DNA of 64,000 bases from Chlamydoabsidia padenii (GCA_025330725.1 JAIWND010000031.1:124001-188000), one strand, 5' to 3'; counted from the stretch's first letter, positions 12,650-25,643 are shown. Numbers and translations: made by a program. The notes: generated by a model not told the origin, from the sequence alone.

Positions 12650-14824
12650 TCAGAAATCATCATCACTAGTTCCAAATAAGCCATTCCTTGCCAAGGTAGA
12701 TTTGAGATGGACAGGGACAACATCCGCCTTTTCTTCTTCACGTTTCTTTTCCATCTTCTTTCCCGAGAGAGCACCTAGTCCTTTTAGGTAATCCACCAGC
12801 CGACGATGTCCACCCGCCCTGGCCAGATCCAACGGGGTTCCCACTTTATGAGGTACATAGGCATTTCGATCACATCCACACCGTTCTACCAGTAAGGTCA
12901 CCACTTCCAACCGTCCATGTCTTGCTGCCCAATGTAATGGTAATTCACCACGGTGATCTTCTTGATCGATCGGGATTTTACATGATTTCACGAGGAAGGA
13001 GACTAGATCGGTATGTCCAGAGGCACACGCATAATGTAGAACGGAAGCACCTATAGTCATTGACTAATAAGTTGAGTACTGGGGACGATTGGTTCAATCG
13101 AGAGTTGTATTTTGCTTACCTAGACCATCCACTTCCAAGTTTAAGCGACCACGAGTCACATCGACAATGTATTCCACCACAGCAGCATGACAATGCTCAG
13201 CAGCAGCATGTAAAGCAGTCTTGTTCTTCACTCCTCCACCTCGAGCCAGCATGAGATCACCACCAGCTTGGACTAATTTTTGTAACCCAGCTTGCCAACC
13301 CACACTTGCCGCCAAATAACAGGGTGTTACCTAAATAAAGGGAGACATGAGTCATCTAGTCGTATAGGGTCCATTTTTACTTACCTTATCATCTTCGATC
13401 TGGCCTAATGAATAAGCATTGGGATTGGCTCCTTGTTGTAGTAATAGATCCAGAGAACCAGGGGCCTTGGTGACAATTAATGCATGAATCATTCCAAATC
13501 CATACTTGACTGCATTAGTTGTCGGTGATTGTTTAGCAGTATTAGGAGATCCACCTCTTCGTAAAAAGTTACTATTGAGAGAAATAGATAGTAATTTAAT
13601 TAACATGACCCTTCATTTAGTTTCCTCCTTTCACAAGTTCATTCACCCGCCATTCTATCCCATCCCACCCCTTTATGCTCCTCTTTTTTATTACTATTAT
13701 TATTCAATCCATTGTTACCCAGGCTCCTTTTCTTTTTTTTTTTTTTGCGTGTATGTATCTTACCTAATCATTTTTTCTACTGTCACGTCACTTCCTTTTG
13801 ATTTACTGATAGTGTCCCATAAACCCTCCGAGCCACCAAATATAAGAGGATCCACCCGCCGTTGTTGAATGAGAGAAGCGCCAGTATAACCATTCGTAGC
13901 AGTACTTGATCGGACAGGTGTCATTTGCACCGAATCAATCACCGTCTTGCTTGTCCCATTAGAAGATAAGGATGGTGTGACAGGTCCACCTTCTTGAGCT
14001 ATCAGTCCACGATTATTGGTATTATTTGCCAACTGCCATGATTGCTTTTTTCTGGTTGTTGATGATGATGATGATGACTTTTCGGATATGGTACTGTCGG
14101 AGCTGTGGACTGAAGTAGCAGCCGAGTTTTGTCGTAATCGTGATAAAGAAGAAGAGACACCTTCGAGGAAGAATGAGCCAGCGTGTTGTTTTTCAGATAA
14201 TTGAGTACTACCGAGGTTCCATTGAGGAAAGATAGGTGTGCCGGTGGAGACGGAAGAGGATCGAGAAGCTGATTTATGACGAAGAGAAGACGTGCAAGAA
14301 AAGTCGCTGGGCAAATCCATGCTGGCAAAAAGAGACATGTCGCTGGGTATGATCGATGATGAATGTGGACTGGTGGGTGTCAGGGGGTAACTGACTACCT
14401 TGTCCCCGGATTCGTTGGAAAAGCTACGACTCCGTTGTTGTTGTTGTTGCTGTTTTGGTGGATACTGGTTGTTGGTTTCCAATACTTGTTCATACTTTTG
14501 TCGATAAAATTGCATTTCACGCACCGCCTTTTCATACCGCTGTTGGTGGTCGTAGGCCAGATTCTTGTATTCACCATGTTGTTGTTCCAGAGCCTCAAAT
14601 CTTGATTGTAGCATTGTTATGAGACGTTCATGATTGGCAAAAATACGTTTCAGTTCCACCATAATGGCTTGCTTGAGATCTTTTCTGTCAATAGATTCCA
14701 CCATTTCCATGATTATTTCTTTTGCACTTCTAGGCGTACTGGAAGCAGGATCGGGTTTGTCAAGAGTTGGTTTAATGTCCATCACACTATTGTAAGGTAG
14801 TAAATGAGATACAGTGGGAGGCAT
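12650..14824 (-). CDS. Ankyrin-repeat protein with N-terminal coiled coil
   Basis: Four exons (14824-13764, 13571-13385, 13330-13120, 13050-12650) close in frame at 619 residues. The start at 14824 is preferred because upstream codons in this frame look like UTR; Met at 14782 is also possible. Residues about 25-125 form a coiled coil (ERLITMLQSRFEALEQQHGE). A long Ser-rich stretch follows. From about residue 355 to 590 there are ankyrin repeats, with clear units such as TALHAAAEHCHAAVVEYI, SVLHYACASGHTDLVSFL and LPLHWAARHGRLEVVTLL. The C-terminus is charged. Ankyrin repeats bind other proteins; no enzymatic domain is present and I do not recognise an ortholog with a known role. Confidence 0.85.
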
Positions 14825-15884
14825 ACTATGTAAATGATAATAGTTAATAAAGAAGAAAGAAAGAGAAAGAAAAACGAAAAAAGAAAATAGGGGAGGGCGT
14901 GTTTTTGAATTACAACACTTGAGCGGAGTTTTGACATTGTATGCCAAATTAGGATTACCCCTCATTCCTGATCAACGACATGGATCATACATGTAATAAT
15001 GAAATAGCTATAGTCTTTTTTTTTTTAATAAAGTTACAATTTCATAAATGTATACTTTCCTCATGTCCCATGAATGCACTATTGTTTTCTATTACATCAC
15101 TTGTATATAAAAACTAGGAAATCGTGTTGAAAAGAGTTGCTCTCTCTCTTTTTTTCTTTTCTTTCTTTCTTACATTCTTTTACTCCTTTGTTTAGGGTTA
15201 TTATCTCCATGAAAACAACTCCTACCAAAATGAAAGCATGATTGATCCTTAAATTGAAAGTGATTGTCTTGGTTCACTCCCTTTTGTGGGATACAAGGAT
15301 GAGGGGAAGATATACAAACTCCGCTTGAAGGGAGATGAAGTGTTGAAAAGGAGGAAAATAAAAAAAAAATCATTCATCATGCAGCTTAACGTTGTTTGAA
15401 AAAAAAAGAATCCCTTTCCCCCCTTTTTTTTTGTTGATAATAAAGGCTCTTTTTACTTGGTTATTTATACTTTTTGATCCATCTCATCACAACATCCACT
15501 TGATTACACTTTCACAACCTTTTAAAAAGACGACGCGCTAGTAGGACTGTATCACCTCAATCGGCTCGGGTTGTACCTTTCAGCTTTCCGAGCAATGAAA
15601 CCGCTAAAACGTAGAAAAAGTGCATGTGACACGCCCAGTAGACGGCGTTGCATTTGTGGCACCGTATGGTTTGGTCCTCCAAAAACTTCTTTTCGTCAGT
15701 CGGCGGCGTTTCAATATTTTTTGCCCTTTTTTTTTTTTTTTTACTTTCTTTCCTCCCCCCACCCTTTTACTTTTTTTTTTTTTTTTTTTCCTCTCTTTAG
15801 CTTACCTTTCCACCTTAATTACATTCATCTTTTTATTTTTACATTACTATATACTACTTGTTTTTATATATTATTTTAAATACA
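14825..15884. promoter_or_regulatory. Divergent promoter region, ankyrin gene and Zn2Cys6 gene
   Basis: This is 1.06 kb of AT-rich spacer with long T tracts near 15733 and 15772. Copies of the dispersed motif lie at 14923-14934 and 15314-15324. Around 15694-15720 there is CAGTCGGCGGCGTTTCAATA; a similar block (CTAGTCGGCGTTTTAATA) lies upstream of the next gene near 19510. An open frame from 15571 is biased by the T tracts and is not taken as a gene. Confidence 0.5.
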
Positions 15885-18800
15885 ATGGCCATGACTTTAC
15901 GGTGGCATTCGTGTTCTAAAGAAGACTATCCCTACCGTCGGCATAAAGTACCTCAGGCATGTGACAAATGTCGAGCCAAGAAGATGCGCTGTAATGGAAG
16001 TAAGTATAATAATGACATGTCATTATCATCTTACGTATAATACTAACTCATTTCCCGTGTGTGTAGAACTACCCTGCGATCGGTGTGAACTGACCAAAAT
16101 GGAATGTACTTACTCTATCAAGAAAACGACCAACTCTGCAACAAAACGTATACTTGGCAACAATAGCAACAAAGTTAAACCTTCTTTACGACATGTTAGT
16201 ACAGCGGAAGATAGTGGTACCTCTAACCTGTCCACTTCTCTACCTTCCTCACCCAAACAACCACCTCGACAACAACAACTACCACAAGTGTTTGATCCTC
16301 ACTTGTTAAAGCACATGTCCTTCAAAAGCGACTATTATAACGTTATACGAAACACATCTGCAACAAGCTGTTTGGGGACTTCACAACTACCACCACTACT
16401 CTTTGGCTTTTTCAGTCTCAGTTGTCAGCCTTATGCAACATGGACCACCTTTATTCAACTCTTCCGACAACACAACAACAACCATAGTAACCAACAAAGT
16501 ATGGGAACAGTACCAACCTTATCAACGGAACTCTCTCATGAAATCATGTCATTATTTGGATCACACAACTATTTATACAGCGCTTTTATGGATATGACCC
16601 AGGTCATGTCCTTTTTAACTAGATCGCCCAATGACCTCCAACAACAACAATCATCAACCACCTTGTCTCAATCGGTTATTGTCAATAGTATCATTGCGCT
16701 GGTATTTCAAGCGGCAAATCAATCCTTATCCCATTGTTGTCCCGAATGGTCTCCTCTTTTACAAAAACAAGCTAGCCTCTTTTATCAACACGCTCATCAA
16801 CTTTTTATCACCATGACATATCCTTCTTCTGGTAAACCATTGGTGGCTTTGGACTCGACTAACTTGCTGGATTTGACTCGGGCGTCAATACTCCTGACTC
16901 ATTATCAATGTGTGGCGATCAGTGAAGAACAGGCTTACATGACGTTGCAAATGGGCTTGGGATATGCTCATCGATTGGGTCTTTACGATATTACGCCTTG
17001 TGGAAATGTCAAACAAATGGATTGTTTCAAGGTACTACAAAAGGTCCTGTCTGGTTGGCAACTCTGGTTTTCAATTTACTTGAATCGGTGTCAACCTTCT
17101 TCTTTATTGATACATCAAGATGACACTAATACAGCATCATGTAAATCACAAGTCAAGATGGAAAACTACCTCGGCAAGAAGGGCAATCAACGTTGGGCGG
17201 TGGATGTCTTGGATGTATATATTCAATTCTTTACGAAGATTATAAACGCCTCTGAAAAGGAGCCTTTAACTCAATTGGATATCCAAGTAAAGCAAAGTTT
17301 AAAAGGGAAATAGTTTTGCTCACTCACATTTTTGTCGTTCTTTGTTTGTAGCACCATCTGAAACAAATGGAATTATGGTCATCCACTTTTTATAGCACTC
17401 GATTGAACTTTACGGATATACATTCAAACAACAAGTCCAGTCACAACAATTATACATCATCTTCGAGGGTCCGTGCCAGTCAACACTTGCCTGCCTATGT
17501 ATTGTCACTCTACCATCAAACATTGTCAATTCAGCTATTACAAACACAACAGCCTCACTTATTATCAACATCGCTAATGTCATCTCCAGTACCATCATCA
17601 CCTCGACGAACCAGCCACGATGATCAGTCACCAACTTTACCAGCAAGTCAACATGACACCATGGAGCAACGTCAGAAAGAATGGGACAACAATGATGACG
17701 ATGAAGCCAACATGACAGAGGCTCTGACTCGCTCTGCTACTATTATTCTCGATATTGTGGATGAAATTCTTGTGGGTGACTCTGATGCCCATCTTTTGGT
17801 TGGATTTGGAAATAGGGATAGTGTACATTCTTTTGTGGTTTATCCTCTTATTGTGGTGACAGCTCTTCTTCCGACATTAGCTCTCTCTGTGCGACAATCT
17901 CTCGCTGTTTTACCAACCTACGACAATGTTATACAAAAGCGCCAACGATATTTTATTCAACAATGCAGTGTGTTGGATGATCAGATCTCTCGCCTGTCCA
18001 ATCTCCTTGTCTCGTCTCAACTACCATTTACAAACTACTTGCTACAATCCATACAGGGTATCATATCCATTGGAGGACATGTGGTACCAGAAAAACGCAT
18101 GGAGACAAAGGGGGTTTTACCAGTATCGGTGCGATCCACCTTGTCACCAACACCATCGTCGTCTTCGTCTTCATCGTCACTTTCATCATCGGCTTCCACT
18201 ATACCATCTTCGTCATCTGCTTTACCGGCGACAACAACAACCACCATCAATCGACTATTGGACAAATCATCATCAAAGCCAGATGTGACTCAGGAGCGAC
18301 TGATGGCCATTCCCACCATGGACTTCTCCTCAAGACTAGTGACCGATCAACAACTCTTGGACAAACTCTCTCTCAGTAAAGGCATCTCCTCCTCCTTCTC
18401 ACCGTCCTTTACAGCAGCCGCGACCCACAACAACAAACGGAAACTCGATTCGACACTTGAATTTAAAAAGAAACAAAAAGTGACAGCAACAACAACAAAA
18501 GCGCCAGTATCCATGGGGGAAACAACACTAGGCATGTCCTATCAGCAACAGTTACAGTTACAGCCTTCCTACCAGCAAAACTTTAATGATACCTTTTCGG
18601 CGGCCTCGATGACAACTCGGTACCTAGATCAGCTGAATGGACTATCAGAACAATCCCAGTTACAGCAAATCTACTCTACCGATTGTCTTACCGATGACAA
18701 TTTATGGATGGCAATTGTTGGAAACAGCTCATTGGCATCTTCACCACCACGACGGAGCAGGCTACCCACGGATAATAATAACGATACACCGAAATTACCA

Positions 18801-19106
18801 TTACCACATATCAAACACAAGAACACAGCGATACCAAAATCTTGGTCGGCGGCAGGTGCACATATCAAGGTGGATTGGAACGTTTGTTTTAGCGCGGAAG
18901 TGAATCGAACGTTGCATCAAAATGGAGCTCAACAACCTATTAGTGGTCTCGACATTGCCACTGACCCGACCATACAATTGGACACGCCTTCTAATCAGGA
19001 CAATGTGTTGTATCTTTTGTCTCAACCACAGCATCGACAGTCTGGTGATACTGGCTTTTTCCCGACTTCATCAACATGGGATAGTGTAGATTCTAGCTTT
19101 TTTTAG
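15885..19106 (+). CDS. Zn2Cys6 fungal transcription factor
   Basis: Exons 15885-15999, 16067-17286 and 17352-19106 close in frame at 1029 residues. The binuclear zinc cluster lies at residues 26-53, starting ACDKCRAKKMRCNG and continuing LPCDRCELTKMEC, with an intron inside it. A middle region around residues 350-375 (MTLQMGLGYAHRLGLYD) fits the fungal-specific transcription factor domain. The C-terminal half is Ser/Thr/Gln-rich with a KRKLD and KKKQK basic segment. Such proteins bind CGG-containing sites as nuclear regulators, often of carbon or secondary metabolism; no specific target can be inferred, and no pathway genes adjoin it. Confidence 0.9.
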
Positions 19107-19612
19107 TCCCCCCCCTCCTTTTGTTTTAGTTTACCGTTTATAGTTTGATGTACATTAGCCCTTATATCATATACTCTTCTTCTTGAATATACTTTGCCTA
19201 TCTCTATACTGTACTTTTTTTACACACACACATATATATATATATATATCCACCATATTATTCAACTCTACAGTTGTAGTGTACAAACCATAGCTGGATA
19301 ATAAAGAAAAGCTTATTTTTGCAATCACTTACTTTTTTAAATCGTATGTTTTTAATAAACAAACAATCATCACCACTTACCATTTGTGCAAAAAAAAGGG
19401 CACCTCATTTTTTGTTGTTGGCGGGCATAACATCGGTTTAAAGCTTTTACTCGCTCAACAACAACAACAGGTTTCCAAATCAGGCCAGCGCACCGCATAA
19501 ACCCGTGATGCAGCTAGTCGGCGTTTTAATATCCCAAACTTACCACCTTACAAAAAAAAAAAAAAAAAAAAAACTTTTCCCCCTTTTCTTTTCTTTTCCC
19601 TTTACCTCTTTA
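19107..19612. other. Spacer with (TA)n and poly-A tracts
   Basis: The 3' UTR of the Zn2Cys6 gene carries a (TA)n run near 19232-19248 and an AATAAA near 19300. A poly-A run of about 22 lies at 19552-19573, shortly before the next start codon, followed by a C/T tract. No other gene is seen. Confidence 0.6.
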
Positions 19613-21889
19613 ATGTACGATTACCAAGACCAACCACAACCGACAAGAAGAAAAAAGTCGAGGAGACGACAACCATCTACGACAAGAAGCCAGCCAGACT
19701 ATTATGATGGGTACGACGATGGTGATGACTATACTCATTGGAGTCAGTTACCAGCCGCACCACCACCTTCTGCCTCGTCTGGTTATATGCCTCTGCCTCC
19801 ATACCCTTATGGTGTACCCGATGACTTGGATCTTTACATGGACGCCATGAATCTCTACTCGCCCAAAGGCGATACGGATGATTATGACGACTATGCCTTA
19901 CCACACCATTATCATCCACCACCACCACCACCACATCATTATCCACCACACTATGATGATCCTATGATGTTTGACAACTTTTACGATCCCATGCTTCTCT
20001 CTCGACAATCTTCATCAAGACGAACGGAACCCTACCTTCATCCGGAAATCCCGACTGATGATCACCTGATGATGATGGAAGAAGATGGAATGATGGAAGA
20101 CAATTGGTATTCTCCTATCCGACCGGATCTTGTACAACACAAACCAAGACGAAAAAGCAAACGACTCCAACGTAGTCATTCCATTGCCACCACAGCGCCT
20201 CAACATTACCAAGATGCAAGTGATATGTATTTTTATCCAATGGGGCAACATGATCCATATCAACAATCTATCAGTGCACCTAATTCTCCTGGTAATCGAC
20301 GATTCAATGATGGGGGAGATGATAGGTTACCTGGGTTACAGCGATCGACTTCTATGCAGATGATGGACGGGCCACAACGACGTCATAGCTTTTATAAACC
20401 GAACGATCAACCCACGTCTGATTATATGGGTCCAGGTAAAAAAGAAGAAAAATTGACTTGATCAATGTCTAACTTTATATAATCTTACTTTTTAGTTGCC
20501 CATTCTGCTCCTGGTACACCTTGGATGTCTCCTATGGAACCGACTTCTCACCGACCGCCCGGTGTACTTCCAGCGTCTATGCCGAGCTCTTCTTCTTTAA
20601 AAGCACCGACAATACCAAATCAACCGGATCAACATTCTCAACAACAGTATGACACAGCCAATGAATCCTCCTCACAACAGCAGCAACAACAGCAACAAAA
20701 CAGATCGACGTTGGAACACAGCAATATAAGTGGTGGTGGTCTTGGTCTCGGTCTTGGTGGTGGCGGTGGTCTTGATCTTGGTGGTCTAGGTGGTGGTAGC
20801 GATTATTTCCCTCGACAGCAACAACAACAGCAAGCTATGATGATGCAGCAAGGTGGTGGTGGAATGAACATGCCATTGCCTACTCCTCCAATGATGGGTA
20901 TGCCGCCATTTATGGGACCTCGACCACCGCCAATGTGGAACAGCAATGATATGATGGGGCCATGGGATCCGATGATGATGGGGCCGATGGGACCTCGACC
21001 TCCTCCTTTTGGTTTTGGCGATCCAATGATGATGATGAATCCAATGATGAACGGTCCTATGGGACCTATGGGTATGATGTCCGGGCCCCATGAAGATACA
21101 AACAACCATGGTGGCGGCAAGAAATCGACCAACAAGGAAGACAAAAAAACAAACAAGGATAATACGAAAAGCACGGATGATACAAAGGAGGTGGCAACAA
21201 AAAGTAAAGAACCAGTCTCGATAACAGAGGCGGCTGAAGCTTCAAAGGCTACCACTACATCAACCTCCAATACTGCTGCCGAACGACAACTTCCACCATT
21301 AAATGAACAAGGTACTATGGTGCGACGAAAACCTTCGATCTGGAACTTATTTGGTATTGGTGGAAAAAACTCGAATCAATCCATGATGATGCCGACACCC
21401 TACGGTATGCCCAGCCGACTTCCCTATATGCCTCCCTCGGATATGATGATGATGATGACCGACCTCCATCACGGTGAACACCCCAAATTGGCAGAAATGG
21501 TGGAAAAATTCCAACAGTTGATGTACGTGTGGTGCTATGTGACTCCCACGGAAAACTTTCAAACCGCCTGGTGCACCTTCAAGATCCAAAACCAACGTAA
21601 ACTCAACCATGCCGATCGACATGGTCATCGAGCGGTGACTCTGGACAAGGAAAAGGGGTTGCCGGGTACGGTGATTGTCAATCCATTGTCGAAAACCGCG
21701 GTGATGTATAAAAGTTTATGGTCTACCACGAAAATGATCATCACCATCATGCGGTTGCCTCAAGAAGAATATAGGCGTCAGCAACATGCACTAAGTCCTG
21801 AGTTGATGCGTCGGTGGGGGTCCAAGCAACGTAATCCGGGGTATACTACTAATGTCTTCAACTCCATGTTCCGCGACTACCCGAGATGA
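19613..21889 (+). CDS. Met/Gly/Pro-rich low-complexity protein of unknown function
   Basis: Exons 19613-20435 and 20496-21889 close in frame at 738 residues. I do not recognise it. The N-terminal half is rich in Asp, Tyr, Pro and His, with short basic patches (RRKKSRRRQ and KPRRKSKRLQRSHS). The middle has a Gln run, a Gly/Leu block (GGGLGLGLGGGGGLDL) and a long Met/Pro/Gly block with repeated M-G-P-R-P-P-P motifs. A charged Lys-rich linker follows. Only the last 150 residues or so look folded: LMYVWCYVTPTENFQTAWC onward is rich in Trp, Tyr and Val and has normal composition. The composition suggests a protein that condenses or binds RNA or coats, but this is a guess. Confidence 0.75.
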
Positions 21890-22189
21890 TTCGGTCAACT
21901 AGTATAGTATTTTTGTATAGTATAATTATAGGTTTTATTTTATTCCCAATTCTCTTTGTTAAAATAAAAAGTATATCTACCCCATTCGGACTTTACATAT
22001 TTAAAACCCGATTTATGCAGCTATCACACATCAATAGTGGCCTCTTCCTTCAACTAGTGTAGGATGATGGAGACCAACAATAAAATTACCAACTTTTATA
22101 TTTAACATAAAACTTTATTTATTAATTAAAACATGAATGGGACATTACAGATATACACAAAAGGGGTATGACTATGTAGCAAGTCTATA
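21890..22189. other. Convergent spacer, 3' UTRs
   Basis: AT-rich with AATAAA-like signals near 21964 and 22080. A motif-like TTTAAAACCCGA lies near 22000. Nothing else is seen. Confidence 0.5.
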
Positions 22190-25117
22190 CTAGTTAAATA
22201 ATGACCCACGGCATAAAAGAGGTCGTATTCGGCAATTGCTTGTTTTTTTCTTGAGATTAGTCAGTGTCATTAAATGTCGCATTGTCGGTCGACCATGTGG
22301 ACAGTTCTAGAATGTTTTTTTTTTTAAAAAAAAGAGAGAGAGAGAGAGACGGGTTAGTTAATGATAGATGAATATAGTTCGTACTTACCCAAGGTTGATC
22401 GATTTCCCCCATATGGCGGATGACCTATACAAGATCTATTGTATCAGTACCCACTCAAATACATCATTTTTGTCCTTACCCTTGTCATTTGCTGCTTGTT
22501 AAGTGGATCACCAATCATGACTGATTTACGACATGCCCTTGATGCAAACATGGCCCTAATCCGATGACATCGTACCATTTCACCAGGCTTTTCACCAATC
22601 AAACACACAAGTTCGCTGATATCTATGAATATATATATTTAGTGACAATGTTCCTCTTTTTCCAATTACTTGCCTTTTTTATCCAACATTGTGTTTTTGC
22701 TGAAAGGTTGAGATAATACAGAGATGCGTCTTGTCGGTTCGGCTGCTTCGTCGACTTTTATATTGAATCCATTGAAGCGAAAGATATCCAAATTGTCCAT
22801 CACCAACAATTCCTCGGAGGCTGTCAAATCAACCGTCTGTGGTCTATTAAGAGGTGATTAGTATATGCTGTTATAATAAAGAAGACGACTTGCCTGATCA
22901 GTTGCTGCCCCTCCAGTCGAGTGGTTGCTTGTAATGTTTCAAAGTTATACTTTTCGTCCGCCGCATGTTGATCAATGATAAACAAATCATAGCCATCCAG
23001 TAAACCAATGATAAAGCCAAGGTTGAATTGTCCAATCACCTGGAACCTTGCAAAGTCGCTCTTGTTGATTACCCTGTTTAGAGTCACCGTGGCCAATTCA
23101 TTGTCGTTGGTGCCAATATGTGCATGTTTAAGTGAAGATTCCAAAATGGTTATGGTCGGATCCTCTTGAAGTTGGGAGTTTCGTCCAAGATGTGATAATT
23201 GTACTTTGATGGAAATGTATTCATCCATCGACCTCCATATGCTGCGAGTGAGCGATGGTCGTTCTTCCTCGGTAGGTGTTGGTTCGTCCGTTGGTATCAT
23301 AGTATCTTGTTCTTGTTCTTCACAAATACTAGTATCCATAGATGTAGCGGTTCCACTATCTAGCACAATGTCGTTGTTCTCCGTTGCTGTTGTTGTCCTT
23401 GATCGTTTAACATAACCAAGTAGTGTATTGTTGTTGTCTGCTGATCGTTTCCCGTTTGATTTAGGCGCTGTTGATGGTCGATATGCCTTTCCGGATGTAT
23501 GAGCAAAAGATTCCAAAAGAGATAAAGTCGTTGTTGTCATTGAAGAAGCCAATGAATTTACTCTTGTTGTTCTTCTGGTGTCCTCGTTATTGTCGGAAAG
23601 AGAGACGAGTGGATTGATATCGAATGTTGATCTACTTGGTTCCAATTGATCAGCAAGTCCAGCCTATGTCAAGATGTCAAAAGAATTGTGAGTTACTTTT
23701 AACCAAGAATCATGTATGAATTCGAGTTTTACCATAATCATTTCTGCTATTTTCTTTTCATCGTGTAAGAATATAGTTCGTTTATCAGGACTAACATTGA
23801 CATCATAGGAATCTATAAAAAACAAACAAACAAAAAGTCAAAAGACATCAATGGCTATATAGATCCTTACCTGTGGGTATCTTGAAGTTTGCTACAACAA
23901 AAGGGTATTGATTGACGATATAGTTCCTATAGACTTCATTGAATATCTTGGACATCTAAAACAAAAAAAGTGAGAGATGAGAATAAACTTTACACTGTGT
24001 TTTCTACCTTACCTTTGGTAAATTACATGGTCGACCATTTATATAAAAGTATTGTCGATCTGATTTTTGTCTGCCTGCGCCAAACTCTGGCTTTGAGATC
24101 AATCCGGTGACACATCCAAGACTGTTGCTATAAAATAAATAAGGAGGATGAGATAATCCCTGATTAATTTATATATTCCTACTTACCTTTGCTCCGGGGT
24201 TTCTTCATTCGAGTCCTTTACCACCAGATCCACCTCAAAAGGCACCAACTGTGTGACAGATTTGGCTCCAAAGATATTGGCAATGTTTTCACGCAGAGAC
24301 GAGTTGCCTGTTGTCGATAAGACGCGCATCTTTGATCTAATAAATCCACCCCACACAAAAAGTAGTCAGTGATCTATCTATATAGTTTTTCTTCTTCTTA
24401 CCCATTAGACGATTGGTTACTTGTGACAATCCTGACACCAGTAGAGATGATCCCATAAGCTTGGATTAAAGAGAGAGCTTTACCATAATCCCGTTTGACA
24501 TTTCTTTTGAATTCGCGTTGCCGGACCGGTAGAGAACCAAACAGATCAGCAAGTTGTATAGTGGTGCCCACCGATCGTGCTACTGCGCTGGTAGATACTA
24601 GTTGTCCTTGGTGGTTGTATTCCAATCGCACACCTTTGGGCGCCTGGTCTTTTGTTGCTGTTAGGACCACCAAATTGGCCAAAGAGCATAATGAGCTAAG
24701 AGCTTCACCGCGAAACCCAAATGTATTGACTTGTTCAAGATCCTTGAATTCAGTAATTTTGGAAGTATAATGTTTCAGAGCTAGTCGAATAAAAGCAAGT
24801 GTTAAAACAACACTATCGTTATTTTCATTGTGCTTACCCAGCAATTCATAGTTTGAAGGATCAACACCCACGCCATTATCAATCACTTCCAGTCCTTCCA
24901 GTCCATTTTCCTTGAATACGATTTCTAAAATTAAAAAGAAAAAAGGGGGTCAGTGTGAGTAGGTAGTATTGTTTGACGTACCGACCGTAGTAGCACCAGC
25001 GTCAATGCTATTTTCCACTAATTCTTTCATGGCACCAGACAGATCGAGAACTGCTTGCCCTGAGCAGATCCTATGAACTGATTCCTTATCGATAGGCTGT
25101 ATGCTGCTTGTTGTCAT
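22190..25117 (-). CDS. PMS1: DNA mismatch repair MutL homolog, PMS1/PMS2 type
   Basis: Twelve exons on the minus strand: 25117-24982, 24924-24838, 24780-24402, 24336-24187, 24127-24013, 23955-23871, 23812-23733, 23663-22894, 22843-22674, 22622-22480, 22424-22389 and 22306-22190. They give 755 residues. The N-terminal GHKL ATPase is complete: [13 protein letters not shown], then VIDNGVGV, then [13 protein letters not shown] Ser/Thr-rich linker leads to the endonuclease half. The metal motif [12 protein letters not shown] (DQHAx2Ex4E), ACRKSVMIG and NCPHGRP are all intact, so this is a nicking-competent PMS-type subunit that should pair with Mlh1. Two introns need GC donors. The last 20 residues are basic and unlike the usual short ending. 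Confidence 0.95.
22623..22673 (-). other. GC-AG intron 9 of PMS1
   Basis: The donor reads AAAAAAG|GCAAGT and the acceptor ends in ATTCATAG. Joining here gives [19 protein letters not shown] in frame. A GT four bases further gives the wrong frame. Confidence 0.85.
22844..22893 (-). other. GC-AG intron 8 of PMS1
   Basis: The donor reads AG|GCAAGT on the minus strand and the acceptor ends in TTAATAG, with a branch-like TACTAAT before it. Using it gives [16 protein letters not shown], matching the MutL family. The nearby GT donor leads to a stop. Confidence 0.85.
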
Positions 25118-25643
25118 TGTGTAGATAAAATAAAAGAAAGAGAGAGAGAATGAGAAAATAGTTCCACGCTCTTAAAAAAAAAAAAAATTAAATTAAATCC
25201 CGACAGTCTGGCGAATTGCACCATTTGACAACTGTTTGCAAAGTAACATGGATGATAGACACTGTCAATACACTTCTTTAACACTGACTGTAGCACGACT
25301 GTGTCATTAATCTAGTAGCGGATACTTGATTGATTCCTAACCAACTTTGCTTAGTAAACCAAGTAATCGCAGCCTTTGTGCCTGTCAGATAAAGCTTGAC
25401 AGTGAATCACATAAACGGAACCCCGAATTGCAATCCCGCTTCCCGAACGGAGTTTTCTGTACAGACAAGCATGTGAGAATATGTGGCAAGAGGGTTTGAT
25501 CGCCGACGGCGTGACAACAAAAAAAAAAGAATGGGGCACTGTCAGCCTATTTCAATTTACCACCTCGTCTTTTTATTTTTCGCTAGTTTGTTTTCCCCAT
25601 TTTTTCATTTCATACTCTTCATCTTGTTTTTCTTTTCTGCACC
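25118..25643. promoter_or_regulatory. Divergent promoter region of PMS1 and nitronate monooxygenase gene
   Basis: This 526-bp spacer is T- and A-rich. A copy of the dispersed motif lies at 25193-25204. Near 25420-25455 three CCCG/CGGAG-containing blocks cluster (ACCCCGAATTGCAATCCCGC, then CCCGAACGGAGTTTT), which is the densest group of this sequence type in the window. Confidence 0.5.

Noticed and set aside
15571..15884. Frame with MKPLKRRKSACDTPSRR before the Zn2Cys6 start
   Set aside because: It runs into a poly-T stretch (poly-Phe) in the 5' region and does not join the zinc cluster exon through a convincing junction.
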